Program-made: the position numbers and the translations under genes
In this document: positions 23,736-32,382 of the stretch, one piece after another
Layout: every line of letters begins with the position of its first letter
How positions within the stretch are numbered: the first letter of the stretch is position 1
NCBI RefSeq assembly: GCF_014621695.1
Contig: NZ_CP061282.1
Span: 1 to 64,000, forward strand
Source: Streptomyces xanthii
GTDB lineage: Bacteria > Actinomycetota > Actinomycetes > Streptomycetales > Streptomycetaceae
Direction: 5' to 3'
DNA length: 64,000 nt
The notes under the pieces: model-generated
What the model saw: the letters and a program-made list of their open reading frames with translations, nothing else
The model's database searches: none
Told to the model about the DNA's origin: nothing

Positions 23736-24736
23736 GCCCGCTCCTCAGTGCTGTGGGTCGTGAACCGGCGCACCAGGGGCACGGCGGTCGAGTGGTAGGG
23801 GGTCGTGGAGGTCGGCGTCCGCGGGCCGAAGTTCGACACGTAGAGCCGGTCGCCGTGCACGGCCACCGCGGACGGCCAGTCGAAGTCCGGGTCGGTGATC
23901 CGGGTGAGCGGGGCCGCGCGGGTGCCCTCGGTGTTCAGCTGGAGCACACCGACGGCGTCGGACTGGGCGACGTACAGCCGGGTGCCGTCGAGGCGGATGC
24001 CGTTGGCCGAGGGGATGGTCGCGCCGCCCATCGGTATCCGCTGTGCCACGCCGGTGGCCGGGTCGACGCGCATGAGGGCGCCGCCGTCGAGGACGTGGGC
24101 CAGGAGCAGCCCGCGGCCGTCGGGGGTGGGCGAGATGCCGAGCGTGGTCACCTCGCCGTCGCCGCCCTGCACCCAGTCGCCGCTCAGGGGCACCGTCACG
24201 ACCTGCTCGGCGGTGGGCAGTTCGCCCGTCGGGCCGAGCGGCAGCTTGTACAGGACGGGGTGGAAGGCATCGGTGAACCACGCGGCGCCCGCGGTCAGGG
24301 CGACGTCGGCGATCGTCGCGCCGAGCAGCGTCATCCGGTACGAGGCCAGCGTCTGTCCGGTGGTGACGTCGAGCACGCGGATCTGGCCGCCGTAGGCTCC
24401 GCTGACGAACAGCCGGCCGTGGCAGTCGAGCCGGATCCCGGCGGCGGCGTTGCCCTCGCCCAGGTCGGGAGAGATGTACTTGCCCTGGCCGGTGGTCAGG
24501 TCCACCCGGTAGACGTCGCCGCCGAACAGCGATCCGTAGTACGCGTACGGGGCGCGGCCGTCGGTGGCGACACCGCCCGGGTGGAAGCCGACCGGAAGCT
24601 CGATCCTCGTCGGCCAGCCCGCGTCCAGCGGGCGCGCCGCCGCCCATGCGCCCGCAGGCGTCGCGGCGAGCACCGCGGCGCCGCCCGCCGCGGCACCGAG
24701 TCCCAGCAGACGGCGCCGGGACAGTCTGTTCTGCAT
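23732..24736 (-). CDS. Tat-exported SMP-30/gluconolactonase-like beta-propeller protein
   Basis: 334 residues. A twin-arginine signal (SRRRLLGLGAAAGGAAVLAA, Ala-rich cleavage region by residue ~33) precedes beta-propeller repeats with blades such as GVATDGRAPYAYYGSLFGGDVYRVDLTTG, GIRLDCHGRLFVSGAYGGQIRVLDVTTG and GIRLDGTRLYVAQSDAVGVLQL, the pattern of SMP-30/strictosidine-synthase-like proteins. It should fold in the cytoplasm and be exported with a metal bound. Its stop is coupled (ATGA) to the ActIII-type reductase, so it is a real cluster member. It could act on the product outside the cell, bind it, or catalyse a late rearrangement or lactone step. Confidence 0.8.
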   Translation of the reverse strand: MQNRLSRRRLLGLGAAAGGAAVLAATPAGAWAAARPLDAGWPTRIELPVGFHPGGVATDGRAPYAYYGSLFGGDVYRVDLTTGQGKYISPDLGEGNAAAGIRLDCHGRLFVSGAYGGQIRVLDVTTGQTLASYRMTLLGATIADVALTAGAAWFTDAFHPVLYKLPLGPTGELPTAEQVVTVPLSGDWVQGGDGEVTTLGISPTPDGRGLLLAHVLDGGALMRVDPATGVAQRIPMGGATIPSANGIRLDGTRLYVAQSDAVGVLQLNTEGTRAAPLTRITDPDFDWPSAVAVHGDRLYVSNFGPRTPTSTTPYHSTAVPLVRRFTTHSTEERA

Positions 24737-25072
24737 GGTGGATGCCTCCCGTTCCGGTTCCGGCCGTCCGGAGTCTCCGGCAGCCCGTGTTTCCGGTCGT
24801 CTCCGGTGGGCGACTGTGCCATCGAGAAGGCGCGCTCCGGCGGTTCGTGGACGGGTGTTCGACGGGGGGTCCATGCGCTCGCGACCAGGTCTCGAGCCGG
24901 GTTCCACGGGCCGGGACGTCGCTCCAGGGGTGCTCGAGGGCGGCTCGAGTTCCGGACGGGAATCATTGACCGGCGGGGGTCCGGCCGTTGATCGTCGAGT
25001 CCCACCCGTGCGGGCCGGCGGGCCGCCGCCGATGCGTGGACCTGTCGAAAGAACTGAGGAGCGTGCATATCC
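24737..25072. other. 336-bp divergent promoter region
   Basis: This lies between the exported propeller gene (minus) and the Ddn-hemerythrin gene (plus). It holds three CTCGAG-centred sites and SARP-type heptads, given separately. No gene is evident. Confidence 0.7.
24892..24951 (+). promoter_or_regulatory. SARP-type heptads and -10 region upstream of the Ddn-hemerythrin gene
   Basis: TCGAGCC and TCCACGG (24892-24909) and TCGAGGG and TCGAGTT (24934-24951) are each pairs at 11-bp period. An AATCAT hexamer begins 9 bp after the second pair at 24961, about the spacing SARP promoters show between repeats and the -10 box. Confidence 0.5.
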
Positions 25073-25984
25073 ATGGCCGACGAGCTGGAAGCCTTCGTCG
25101 CTGACTGGAACAAGCCCGTCGTCGAGGAGTTCCGGGCGAACGGCGGAAAGGTCGGGGGCCCCTTCGAGGGAGGCACCCTCGCTCTGCTGACCACGGCCGG
25201 CGCCAAGAGCGGCCTGCCGCGGACCAGCCCGGTCGGATACCTGGAGATCGACGGCAAGGGCGTCGTCATCGCGTCCGCCGGCGGCGGCCCGAAGAACCCC
25301 GCCTGGTACCACAACCTCAGTGCCAACCCGCTGTTGACCGTCGAGGTCGGCACGGAGAAGTACCAGGCCAGGGCGACGGTGCTGGAGGGCGAGGAGCGCG
25401 AGAGCGTCTTCGCCAAGGCCTGCGAGCTGTCCCCCGGTTACGCGGACTACCAGAAGAACACCGACCGGGTCCTGCCCGTCGTCGTGCTGGAGCCCGAGTA
25501 CTACGAGGACGGGCGCCGGGCGCGCGGGCTCGGTCAGGAACTCACCGAGATCCACGACTGGCTGCGCGGCGAGCTCGCCGGACTCCGCCGCCAGGTCGCC
25601 GACTTCGCGGCCGGCAAGGCCGACGCCGTGACCCCCGCCGACGTGCCCGTGCTCCAGCAGCTGCGCGACAACTGCCTGAGCTTCTGCAAGGCGCTCGAGG
25701 TGCACCACGGGGGCGAGGACCAGGGCGCGTTCCCGGTCCTGGAGTCCACCTTCCCGGGTCTGGCGCCGACGCTGGCCAAGCTGCGCGAGGAGCACAAGGT
25801 GGTGTCGCGGCTGCGCACCGAGATCGCCGAGCTCGTGACGGAGCTGGAGCCGGGCGACCCGCAGGGTGTGCAGGCCAGGCTGGAGACGCTGGTCGAGGAG
25901 CTGGAGCGGCACTTCGCGTACGAGGAGGCCGCCGTGGTGACCGCGCTCGACGCGCTGGCGTTCGCCCCGGCCAGTCGCGGCTGA
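25073..25984 (+). CDS. Ddn-family F420-dependent reductase fused to a hemerythrin domain
   Basis: 303 residues in two parts. Residues ~1-145 match the deazaflavin-dependent nitroreductase/quinone reductase family (GGTLALLTTAGAKSGLPRTSPVGYL, GGPKNPAWYHNLSANP). Residues ~155-295 form a four-helix HHE hemerythrin domain with ligands in EIHDWL, HHGGED, REEHK and HFAYEE. The first half would bind F420 and reduce quinones or enones; the second would bind a di-iron site and O2. In a quinone-producing cluster it might handle redox cycling or perform a tailoring reduction. AGGAG lies 11 bp before ATG. The glycosyltransferase gene follows after 9 bp. Confidence 0.85.
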   Translation: MADELEAFVADWNKPVVEEFRANGGKVGGPFEGGTLALLTTAGAKSGLPRTSPVGYLEIDGKGVVIASAGGGPKNPAWYHNLSANPLLTVEVGTEKYQARATVLEGEERESVFAKACELSPGYADYQKNTDRVLPVVVLEPEYYEDGRRARGLGQELTEIHDWLRGELAGLRRQVADFAAGKADAVTPADVPVLQQLRDNCLSFCKALEVHHGGEDQGAFPVLESTFPGLAPTLAKLREEHKVVSRLRTEIAELVTELEPGDPQGVQARLETLVEELERHFAYEEAAVVTALDALAFAPASRG

Positions 25985-25993
25985 GGCGTCGGC

Positions 25994-27127
25994 ATGCGGA
26001 TGCTCTTCCTCGCCGGGGGCAGCCCGGCGACGGTGTTCGCCCTCGTCCCGCTGGCCACGGCGGCGCGCAACGGCGGGCACGAGGTCCTGGTGGCCGCCAC
26101 GGCGGACATGGCGGGGGTGATCACCGCGGCGGGGCTCCCGGCCGCGTCCGTCACGCCGTTGGCGATGCGTGACTTCATGCTCGCCGGCCGCGACGGCTCC
26201 CCGCTGTCGCTGCCCGACGATCCCGGGGAGCGGATGCGGTTCGGGGGGCGCGGGTTCGGCCGGCTGGCCGCCGGGAGTCTTCCGGCGCTGCGCGAGCTGG
26301 GCCGGGGCTGGCGCCCCGACGTGGTCGTCGGCGGCGCGCTGGCCTTCGGTGCGGCGCTGCTGGCCGGCGAGCTGAAGGTCCCGTACGTCCGGCACGCCTG
26401 GGACATGGGTGAGCCGCTCGCCATGGAGCTCGGGGCCGCCGACGAACTGGCCCCGGAGCTGGCGCGGTCCGGTCTGACGGAGCTGCCCGCGGCGGACCTG
26501 TGGATCGACATCTGCCCGCCCTCCGTCGCGGATCCCGCGGCCCCGTCCGGGCTGACCATGCGGTTCGTGCCGTGCGGGCTCCAGCGGGAGCTGGAGCCGT
26601 GGATGTACACGCGCGGGGAGCGGCGCCGGGTGTGTGTCACGGCGGGCAGCCGGGTCAGCAAGGAGTACGAGTTCGACCACCTGGACGCGCTGGTCGGGAA
26701 GGTCAGCGGTCCGGACGTGGAGGTCCTCGTCGCGGCTCCGGAGGAGGCGGCGGCCGCTCTGCGTGAGCGGCACCCGGGGGTGCGGGCGGGCTGGCTGCCG
26801 CTCGACACGGTGCTGCACACCTGCGATCTGCTGCTGCACGCGGGCGGCGGGCAGACGGCGCTGACGGCCGTGCGGGCCGGCGTTCCGCAGATGGTCGTGC
26901 CCAACATGCCGAAGCTGTGGGGCCCCAACCGGCGTCTCGCCGACCACGGTGTGGCCCGCCTGCCTCAGGCCGGCGAGGACGGTCCCGGTGACGTCGCCCG
27001 TGTCTGCCGGGAGATGCTCGCCACCCCGTCGTACGCGCGGCGGGCGGCGGAACTCGCCGCGGAGCTGGCCGCGCTGCCGGGCCCGGCGGAGGTCCTTCCC
27101 GCTGTGGAGGCGCTGGCGCGCGGCTGA
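25994..27127 (+). CDS. Glycosyltransferase (GT1 family)
   Basis: 377 residues, shorter than the two others in the cluster. MRMLFLAGGSPATVFALVPLATAA at the start and WLPLDTVLHTCDLLLHAGGGQTALTAVRAGVPQMVVP near the end are the donor- and acceptor-fold signatures of antibiotic glycosyltransferases. The nucleotide loop reads HAGGGQT rather than HHGGSGT. It should add a deoxysugar. It is co-transcribed with the Ddn-hemerythrin gene and convergent with the third glycosyltransferase. ATG with GAGG at 7 bp. Confidence 0.88.
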   Translation: MRMLFLAGGSPATVFALVPLATAARNGGHEVLVAATADMAGVITAAGLPAASVTPLAMRDFMLAGRDGSPLSLPDDPGERMRFGGRGFGRLAAGSLPALRELGRGWRPDVVVGGALAFGAALLAGELKVPYVRHAWDMGEPLAMELGAADELAPELARSGLTELPAADLWIDICPPSVADPAAPSGLTMRFVPCGLQRELEPWMYTRGERRRVCVTAGSRVSKEYEFDHLDALVGKVSGPDVEVLVAAPEEAAAALRERHPGVRAGWLPLDTVLHTCDLLLHAGGGQTALTAVRAGVPQMVVPNMPKLWGPNRRLADHGVARLPQAGEDGPGDVARVCREMLATPSYARRAAELAAELAALPGPAEVLPAVEALARG

Positions 27128-27159
27128 TCAGCCGCGCGCGGCGGGGTGCCGGCGGCCGG

Positions 27160-28404
27160 TCACGGGCGGTGCTTGGTGGTCAGCGTCTCCAGCACGGAGA
27201 CGAACTCGGCAGGCCCCGGCGCCTGGTTGATCTCTGCGCGCAGTGCCTGTGCTCCCGTACGGAACGCGGGATCCTCCAGCAGCCGCGTGACCTGCTCGGT
27301 CAGCAGCGCGGTGTCGAGGTCCTCGGCCTCGACGACCGTTCCGGCGCCCCGGTCGGCCATGAAGCGGGCCGTGATCGCCTCGCCCCACAGCGACATCGGC
27401 ACGATCAGCTGAGGGACGGCGGCCGCCGCGGCCGCCGCGAACGTGCCGCCGCCGCCGTGGTGGATGACGGCCGAGCAGCTCGGCAGCACCTGCGCCAGCG
27501 GCACGTACTCCGTCAGCCGGACGTTGTCGGGGACGGACGTGACGGTGTCCAGCATCGCCTTGTGCAGGGTGGCGACCACCTCGACGTCCAGTTCGGCCAG
27601 CGCCTCCACGACCTGCGGGAAGGAGATCCCGGCCGCGTCGAAGAGCTGGCGGCCGCGGCCGCCCATGCCGAGCGTGAGCAGGACGCGCGGCTTCTCGGGG
27701 CGCTGGTGCACCCACGCCGGGGCCACCGTGTTGCCGTTGTAGGACACCCGGCGGATCGGGGCGTAGTCCACGGGCAGCGGCAGTTGCAGGGCCTGCGGCA
27801 TGGTGTCGACGGTGAACTGGCCGAGCAGCAGGTCCTCGGAGTACTCCAGCCCGTAGCGCTCCAGCATCGGGGCCATCAGCGCGTCCACCGGGTCCGGGGT
27901 GCCGTCCTGGCCGGCGCCCGCCTCCAGGGACTTGGCGCGCAGCCAGCCGATGTTGTCCTGGCCCCACAGGAAGCGGGCGTGGGCGGCGCCGGTGACGCGT
28001 GCGGCGACGCCCGCCGCCACGCAGAACGGGTCCCACACCACGAGGTCGGGCTGCCATCCGCGGCAGAAGTCCACGAGGTCGTCCAGCATCGGCGTGAACG
28101 TGCCCAGCATGCCGCACAGGCCCTGCCACTGGCGCTCCCACTGCGGGGCGTTGCCGGTGTCCAGGAACAGGGCGTCGCTCAGCTGGGAGAGCATCTCGAA
28201 GTTGTCGTTCCACTTCGCCGCGTCGGCGAGCGTCTCGCGGGAACCGAGCGGCACCGCCGGCAGTCCCGCCTCGGTGACCAGGTGCACGGTGTCGGGGTGG
28301 ATGGCCACCCGGACCTCGTGGCCCGCGTTCTGCAGCGCCCAGGCGAGCGGAACGAGCGGATGGACGTGTGCCGTGGCCGGGAATGCGGTGAACAAGATGC
28401 GCAT
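27160..28404 (-). CDS. Glycosyltransferase (GT1 family, DesVII/EryCIII-like length)
   Basis: 414 residues with MRILFTAFPATAHVHPLVPLAWALQ at the start and CSAVIHHGGGGTFAAAAAAAVPQLIVPMSLWG toward the end. FLWGQDNIGW and the long acceptor domain resemble glycosyltransferases of macrolide and anthracycline pathways. Some of those need a P450-like partner; none is present here, since the cluster's only P450 keeps its haem Cys. ATG with GGAG 8 bp upstream. The gene is divergent from an aromatase/cyclase and shares a SARP-type promoter region with it. Confidence 0.9.
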   Translation of the reverse strand: MRILFTAFPATAHVHPLVPLAWALQNAGHEVRVAIHPDTVHLVTEAGLPAVPLGSRETLADAAKWNDNFEMLSQLSDALFLDTGNAPQWERQWQGLCGMLGTFTPMLDDLVDFCRGWQPDLVVWDPFCVAAGVAARVTGAAHARFLWGQDNIGWLRAKSLEAGAGQDGTPDPVDALMAPMLERYGLEYSEDLLLGQFTVDTMPQALQLPLPVDYAPIRRVSYNGNTVAPAWVHQRPEKPRVLLTLGMGGRGRQLFDAAGISFPQVVEALAELDVEVVATLHKAMLDTVTSVPDNVRLTEYVPLAQVLPSCSAVIHHGGGGTFAAAAAAAVPQLIVPMSLWGEAITARFMADRGAGTVVEAEDLDTALLTEQVTRLLEDPAFRTGAQALRAEINQAPGPAEFVSVLETLTTKHRP

Positions 28405-28453
28405 GACAGCGACTCCAGTCGTTCTGGGAGGTTCCGAGCCTGGTCGGGGCGGC

Positions 28454-28496
28454 TCGATCCCGGGTCGAGCAGGGATCGAGACCCCTGCACGACATT
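28454..28496. promoter_or_regulatory. SARP-type triple heptad with correctly spaced -10 box, usable both ways
   Basis: Plus strand: TCGATCC, TCGAGCA and TCGAGAC at exact 11-bp period, then 8 bp, then GACATT (28491-28496) as -10, the geometry described for SARP-activated promoters. The minus strand also reads TCGATCC, TCGACCC and TCGAGCC at 11-bp period, so it can serve the divergent glycosyltransferase too. This is the clearest site in the window. Confidence 0.65.
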
Positions 28497-28544
28497 GCGG
28501 AGGACGACTGCCCCGAACCTGCCCCGAACCGTCTGGAGACCTGG

Positions 28545-29522
28545 ATGACCGGCACCGGCGACCGCCTGGCGGAGCTCACCGCCACGACCACTGCCTCCGC
28601 GGCACGGGCCTACGGGCTCGTCTCCGACGTGACCCGCTGGCCCCTGCTGTTCGCTCCGTGCCTGCACGTCGAGCTGCTGGACGCCGGCCCGGACGGGGAC
28701 CGGTTCCGCATGTGGGTCCTGTCGGGCGACAGCGTGCGCTCGTGGACCTCGGTCCGGCAGGCCGACGACGCCGCTCTGCGGGTCTCCTTCCGGCAGGAAC
28801 GGCCGGCCCCGCCGCTGTCCGCGGCCGCCGGCACCTGGCGCTTCGAGGACGTGGGCACGAAGGAGCCCACCCGGATCACGCTCGGCAACGCCTACACGCT
28901 CACCGACCCGGCGGACACCCGGACCGAGGCCTTCCTCGCGCAGGCCCTGGAGCGGCACAACTCGGAGGAGGTGGCGGCGGTGCGGTACTGGGCCGAGCGT
29001 CCCGAGGACCTCGGCGACCTGCTGTTCTCCTTCACCGACGAGGTGGAGATCGACGGCCCGGCCAAGGCCGTCCACGCGTTCCTGCACCGGGCCGACCTGT
29101 GGCCGGAGCGTCTGCCGCACGTCACCCGGCTCGACCTCGAGACCGCCCCGGCGAACGGGGCGGGCGAGGGCGTCGAGCAGCAGACGCTGGAGATGGACAC
29201 GCTCTCCCCGGACGGCTCCGTGCACACCTCCCGTTCGGTGCGGCTGTGCTTCGCCGACGAGCGCATCGTCTTCCAACAGACCTCCGTGCCCCGCCCGCTG
29301 CGCGCCCACGGCGGCGTGTGGACCGTCGTCCCCGACGGTGACCGCACCCGCGTCTCCATCCGTCACGACGTGGCGCTGGACCCCGAGGCCGTCGCGTCGG
29401 TCCTGGGCGAGGGGACCACCCCGGCCCAGGCTCGCGCGACCGTTCAGGAGCTGCTGCGCCGCAACAGCCTGCAGACTTTGGAGCACGCCGGTGCGTACGC
29501 CGCCGAGCGGGCCGCCGCGTAG
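28545..29522 (+). CDS. Didomain aromatase/cyclase (ActVII type), copy 1
   Basis: 325 residues made of two START-like (SRPBCC) halves. The first runs from ~10 to 150 (TTTASAARAYGLVSDVTRWPLLFAPCLHVELLD). The second starts near 165 (DEVEIDGPAKAVHAFLHRADLWPERLPHVTRLDL). Didomain ARO/CYCs of this kind guide C7-C12 closure and aromatise the first ring of C9-reduced chains, which fits the ActIII-type reductase. GGAG 6 bp before ATG. A second didomain homologue is encoded at 38.5 kb. Confidence 0.9.
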   Translation: MTGTGDRLAELTATTTASAARAYGLVSDVTRWPLLFAPCLHVELLDAGPDGDRFRMWVLSGDSVRSWTSVRQADDAALRVSFRQERPAPPLSAAAGTWRFEDVGTKEPTRITLGNAYTLTDPADTRTEAFLAQALERHNSEEVAAVRYWAERPEDLGDLLFSFTDEVEIDGPAKAVHAFLHRADLWPERLPHVTRLDLETAPANGAGEGVEQQTLEMDTLSPDGSVHTSRSVRLCFADERIVFQQTSVPRPLRAHGGVWTVVPDGDRTRVSIRHDVALDPEAVASVLGEGTTPAQARATVQELLRRNSLQTLEHAGAYAAERAAA

Positions 29523-29556
29523 CTCGGCGGCAGCCGCCCGGACGCGCGCCGCGGTC

Positions 29557-30780
29557 TCAGAGCCCGGCCGCGCTCCGGTGGACCGCCTCCGCCACGCGCC
29601 GGGCGCGCGGGTCGAGCCGGTCGATGACCCGCGATCCGCCGTTCGGCACGTACGCGAAGGCGAGTTCGCGCTCGGGGACGGCGCAGGCGAAGGAGCCCGT
29701 CGCACCGGCCAGCCCGAACGAGCCGGCCGGTCCGGCGGACGCCGGGTACAGCGGGCCGTCGGGCAGCATCACGCCCAGTCCCCACGTGGTCGGCAGGAGC
29801 ATGGTGCGGCACGGGCCGTCCGAGTGCACCCGGCGGATCTCGTCGACCAGGCCGGGCCCGGCCAGCCGGATCCCGTCCACCTCGCCGATCAGCGCGGCGA
29901 AGTAGCGGGCCAGGGAGGGGGCGTTGGCCACGCCGTCGTACGAGGCGTTCTCCAGCCGGACCCGCTTGGCGTCGTTCCCGGTGTCGGCGTCGAAGGACAT
30001 GCTGCCGATGGTCGCCCGGAAGGTGAGCGACGTGGGGTCGCCGAGCGCGGCGAGGAGCTCGGCCAGGCCGCTCGTGTCCGGACCGTCGCCCGCGCCTTCC
30101 ATGAGGAACTCGGCCTGGGACGGCAGCATGGTCGCCAGCCGGGGCAGTTCGGCCTCGGGCAGTCCGATCCAGCAGTCCAGCCCCAGCGGGCCGGCGATCT
30201 CCTCGGCGAGGAACTCACCGACGGTGCGGCCCGTGGTGCGCAGCACGACCTCGCTGACGATGTGGCCGAAGGTCATGGCGTGGTAGCCGTGCGCGGTGCC
30301 CGGTTCCCACTCGGGGCGGGCCGCGGCCAGGGCCTCGACGACGGGCCGGCCGGTGCGCAGCCGCTCGTAGGTGATCGGTGTGTGGTCCAGTGCCACCACG
30401 CCGGTCCGCTGGGCGAGCAGCATGCGCAGGGTGACCGACTCCTTGCCCGCGGCGGCGAACTCGGGCCAGTAGCGGGCGATCGGGGCGTCCAGTTCCACCA
30501 CGCCCCGCTCGAGAAGGACGTACAGCGCGCCGGCGGCGACCGACTTGGTCGGCGAGGCCAGCACGGCGAGCGTGTCGCGCTGCCAGGGGCGTCCGGTGGC
30601 CTCGTCGGCGACCCCGCCCCACAGGGAGACGACCTCGCGTCCGCGGTGGTAGACGCTCACGCCCGCCCCGGTCTGCGAGCCGTCGCGGAAGTTCTCCGCG
30701 AACGCCCGCGCGACCTCGGCGAAGGCCGGTGCGCACTCCCCCTGGACCGTCCCCGCGGCTTCGGTCACATCGATGGTCAA
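29557..30780 (-). CDS. Beta-lactamase-fold serine hydrolase
   Basis: About 407 residues of the class C beta-lactamase/esterase family. The catalytic SxxK motif is S76PTK79 (ASPTKS), a Tyr-bearing segment HGYHAMTFG lies near the middle, and GLGVMLPDG and GATGSFACAVPERELAFAYV lie near the end. It may act as an esterase or acyltransferase on the product, as LovD-type members do. TTG is chosen because GAGGAG precedes it by 9 bp and the protein then begins MTIDVTEAAG; an in-frame ATG at 30810 lacks a Shine-Dalgarno. The gene faces away from the 2,3-dehydratase with a SARP-type array between. Confidence 0.8.
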   Translation of the reverse strand: MTIDVTEAAGTVQGECAPAFAEVARAFAENFRDGSQTGAGVSVYHRGREVVSLWGGVADEATGRPWQRDTLAVLASPTKSVAAGALYVLLERGVVELDAPIARYWPEFAAAGKESVTLRMLLAQRTGVVALDHTPITYERLRTGRPVVEALAAARPEWEPGTAHGYHAMTFGHIVSEVVLRTTGRTVGEFLAEEIAGPLGLDCWIGLPEAELPRLATMLPSQAEFLMEGAGDGPDTSGLAELLAALGDPTSLTFRATIGSMSFDADTGNDAKRVRLENASYDGVANAPSLARYFAALIGEVDGIRLAGPGLVDEIRRVHSDGPCRTMLLPTTWGLGVMLPDGPLYPASAGPAGSFGLAGATGSFACAVPERELAFAYVPNGGSRVIDRLDPRARRVAEAVHRSAAGL

Positions 30781-30839
30781 TGGGATCAACTCCTCGCCCG
30801 TGCATGCCATTTGACGCTCGACATTCTTTATTTTCGGGC

Positions 30840-30879
30840 TCGCAGCCGACTCGAACCGTTCTCGCGAACCGGTCGGGCT
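30840..30879. promoter_or_regulatory. SARP-type four-heptad array, both strands
   Basis: Plus strand: TCGCAGC, TCGAACC, TCGCGAA and TCGGGCT in unbroken 11-bp phase, the longest array in the window. It lies about 45 bp before the 2,3-dehydratase start. The minus strand carries GCGAGAA, TCGAGTC and GCGAGCC in the same phase toward the serine hydrolase. It precedes the operon holding the beta-branching cassette. Confidence 0.6.
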
Positions 30880-30925
30880 CTGCGTCCTGTCGAAAGTTCC
30901 CGGAAGACATCCTCTGGAGGCCCCC

Positions 30926-32371
30926 ATGTTCTCCGACATATCGGAATTCCATCGCTGGTTCGAGCAACGGTGCGCGGCCAATTCCTACAAGGTCACCGAG
31001 ACTCCCCTGGACCGCCTGGACGGCTGGTCCTTCGAGGAGGGGTCCGGAAATCTGGTGCACCGCAGCGGTCGCTTCTTTTCCGTCCGGGGACTGGAGGTGA
31101 CGGACTCGGGACGGGCGGTCGATTCCTGGCGGCAGCCGATCATCGTGCAGCCGGAACACGGAATTCTCGGAATCCTGGTGAAGGAGTTCGACGGCGTTCC
31201 GCACTGCCTGCTCCAGGCGAAGATGGAGCCGGGAAACAAGAACCTGGTGCAGCTGTCGCCGACGGTCCAGGCGACGAAGAGCAACTACACGCGGGTGCAC
31301 GGCGGCCGGCCCGTTCCGTATCTGGAGCACTTTCTCGTGCCGCGCAGCGGTGAGATCCTCTTCGACGCCCTCCAGTCGGAGCAGGCGTCCTGGTTCCTCG
31401 CCAAGCGCAACCGCAACATGATCGTGCGGACGCAGGAGGACGTCCCGGTCCTGGACGACTTCTGCTGGCTGAGTTTCGAGCAGATCGCCGAACTCCTGCA
31501 GACCGACGACCTGGTGAACATGGACACCCGTACCGTCCTGTCGGGTGCGACCCGGCTGCGCCGGCCGGCGGGCGTCCCCGGCGAGGACGGCTTCGAGGGT
31601 GCGCTCGCCGCGTCCTGGCAGCCGGGGCGCGCGGCGCTGCACACCACCGCCGAGCTGCTCAGCTGGTTCACCGAGGCGAAGGCGCACTGCACCCTCGAGC
31701 GGCGGCTCGTGCCGCTGGCGCGGACGACGGGCTGGTCGCTGCGCGACGGTGCCGTCGTCCATGACGAGGACCGGCACTTCAAGGTGATCGGCCTGCGGGT
31801 GGAGGCGTCGAACCGCGAGGTCTCCGGCTGGTCGCAGCCCATGATCGCGCCGCGCAGCCAGGGCGTCGTCGCGTTCGTCGCCCGACGGGTCAGGGGGGTG
31901 CTGCACCTGCTGGTGCAGGCACGCGTCGAGACCGGGGCGCTGGACCGCGTCGAGATGGCGCCCACCGTGCAGTGCCAGCCCGCCGACTACGCCGCCGCCG
32001 ACGGCTCGGGGCCGGGGACGACCGCGCGCCCCCCGTTCCTGGACCTCGTCCTGGCCGCCGGTGCGGACCGGATCCGCTTCGACGCCGTCCAGTCCGAGGA
32101 GGGCGGCCGCTTCCACCACGCCCGCAACCGCTACCTGCTGGTCGAGGCCGAGGAGAACTTCCCGCTCGAAGCTCCCCCGGGGTTCGTGTGGATGACGGTG
32201 CGGCAGCTGATGGACTTCGTGCGGTACGGCAGCCACCTCAATGTCGAAGCGCGCAGCCTGCTCACCCTGCTCGGGTTCCTGCCCCAGCCCTCGAGGACAG
32301 CTCCAGCGGCTCCCGAGACGCCTTTCCTAGCCTGGCCCGAGATTGCTCGCACAGCGAGTCGAAGAGGTTGA
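30926..32371 (+). CDS. NDP-hexose 2,3-dehydratase
   Basis: 481 residues built of two homologous halves. Each has the family block seen as WRQPIIVQPEHGILGILVKEF and W-SQPMIAPRSQGVVAFVARR, then LVQLSPTVQ / VEMAPTVQC and FDALQSEQ / FDAVQSEE. This matches EvaA, TylX3 and DnmT-type enzymes that remove the C2 hydroxyl of TDP-4-keto-6-deoxyglucose, committing the sugar to the 2-deoxy series; a 3-ketoreductase (present at 39.4 kb) must follow. ATG with TGGAGG upstream. It leads an operon that continues into the beta-branching genes, so sugar and primer supply are co-expressed. Confidence 0.94.
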   Translation: MFSDISEFHRWFEQRCAANSYKVTETPLDRLDGWSFEEGSGNLVHRSGRFFSVRGLEVTDSGRAVDSWRQPIIVQPEHGILGILVKEFDGVPHCLLQAKMEPGNKNLVQLSPTVQATKSNYTRVHGGRPVPYLEHFLVPRSGEILFDALQSEQASWFLAKRNRNMIVRTQEDVPVLDDFCWLSFEQIAELLQTDDLVNMDTRTVLSGATRLRRPAGVPGEDGFEGALAASWQPGRAALHTTAELLSWFTEAKAHCTLERRLVPLARTTGWSLRDGAVVHDEDRHFKVIGLRVEASNREVSGWSQPMIAPRSQGVVAFVARRVRGVLHLLVQARVETGALDRVEMAPTVQCQPADYAAADGSGPGTTARPPFLDLVLAAGADRIRFDAVQSEEGGRFHHARNRYLLVEAEENFPLEAPPGFVWMTVRQLMDFVRYGSHLNVEARSLLTLLGFLPQPSRTAPAAPETPFLAWPEIARTASRRG

Positions 32372-32382
32372 GGAGAGAGCGA

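Noticed and set aside
23732..26947. A 1071-codon open frame on the minus strand
   Set aside because: Only the last 334 codons (exported propeller protein) are coding. The upstream part is antisense to the Ddn-hemerythrin and glycosyltransferase genes.
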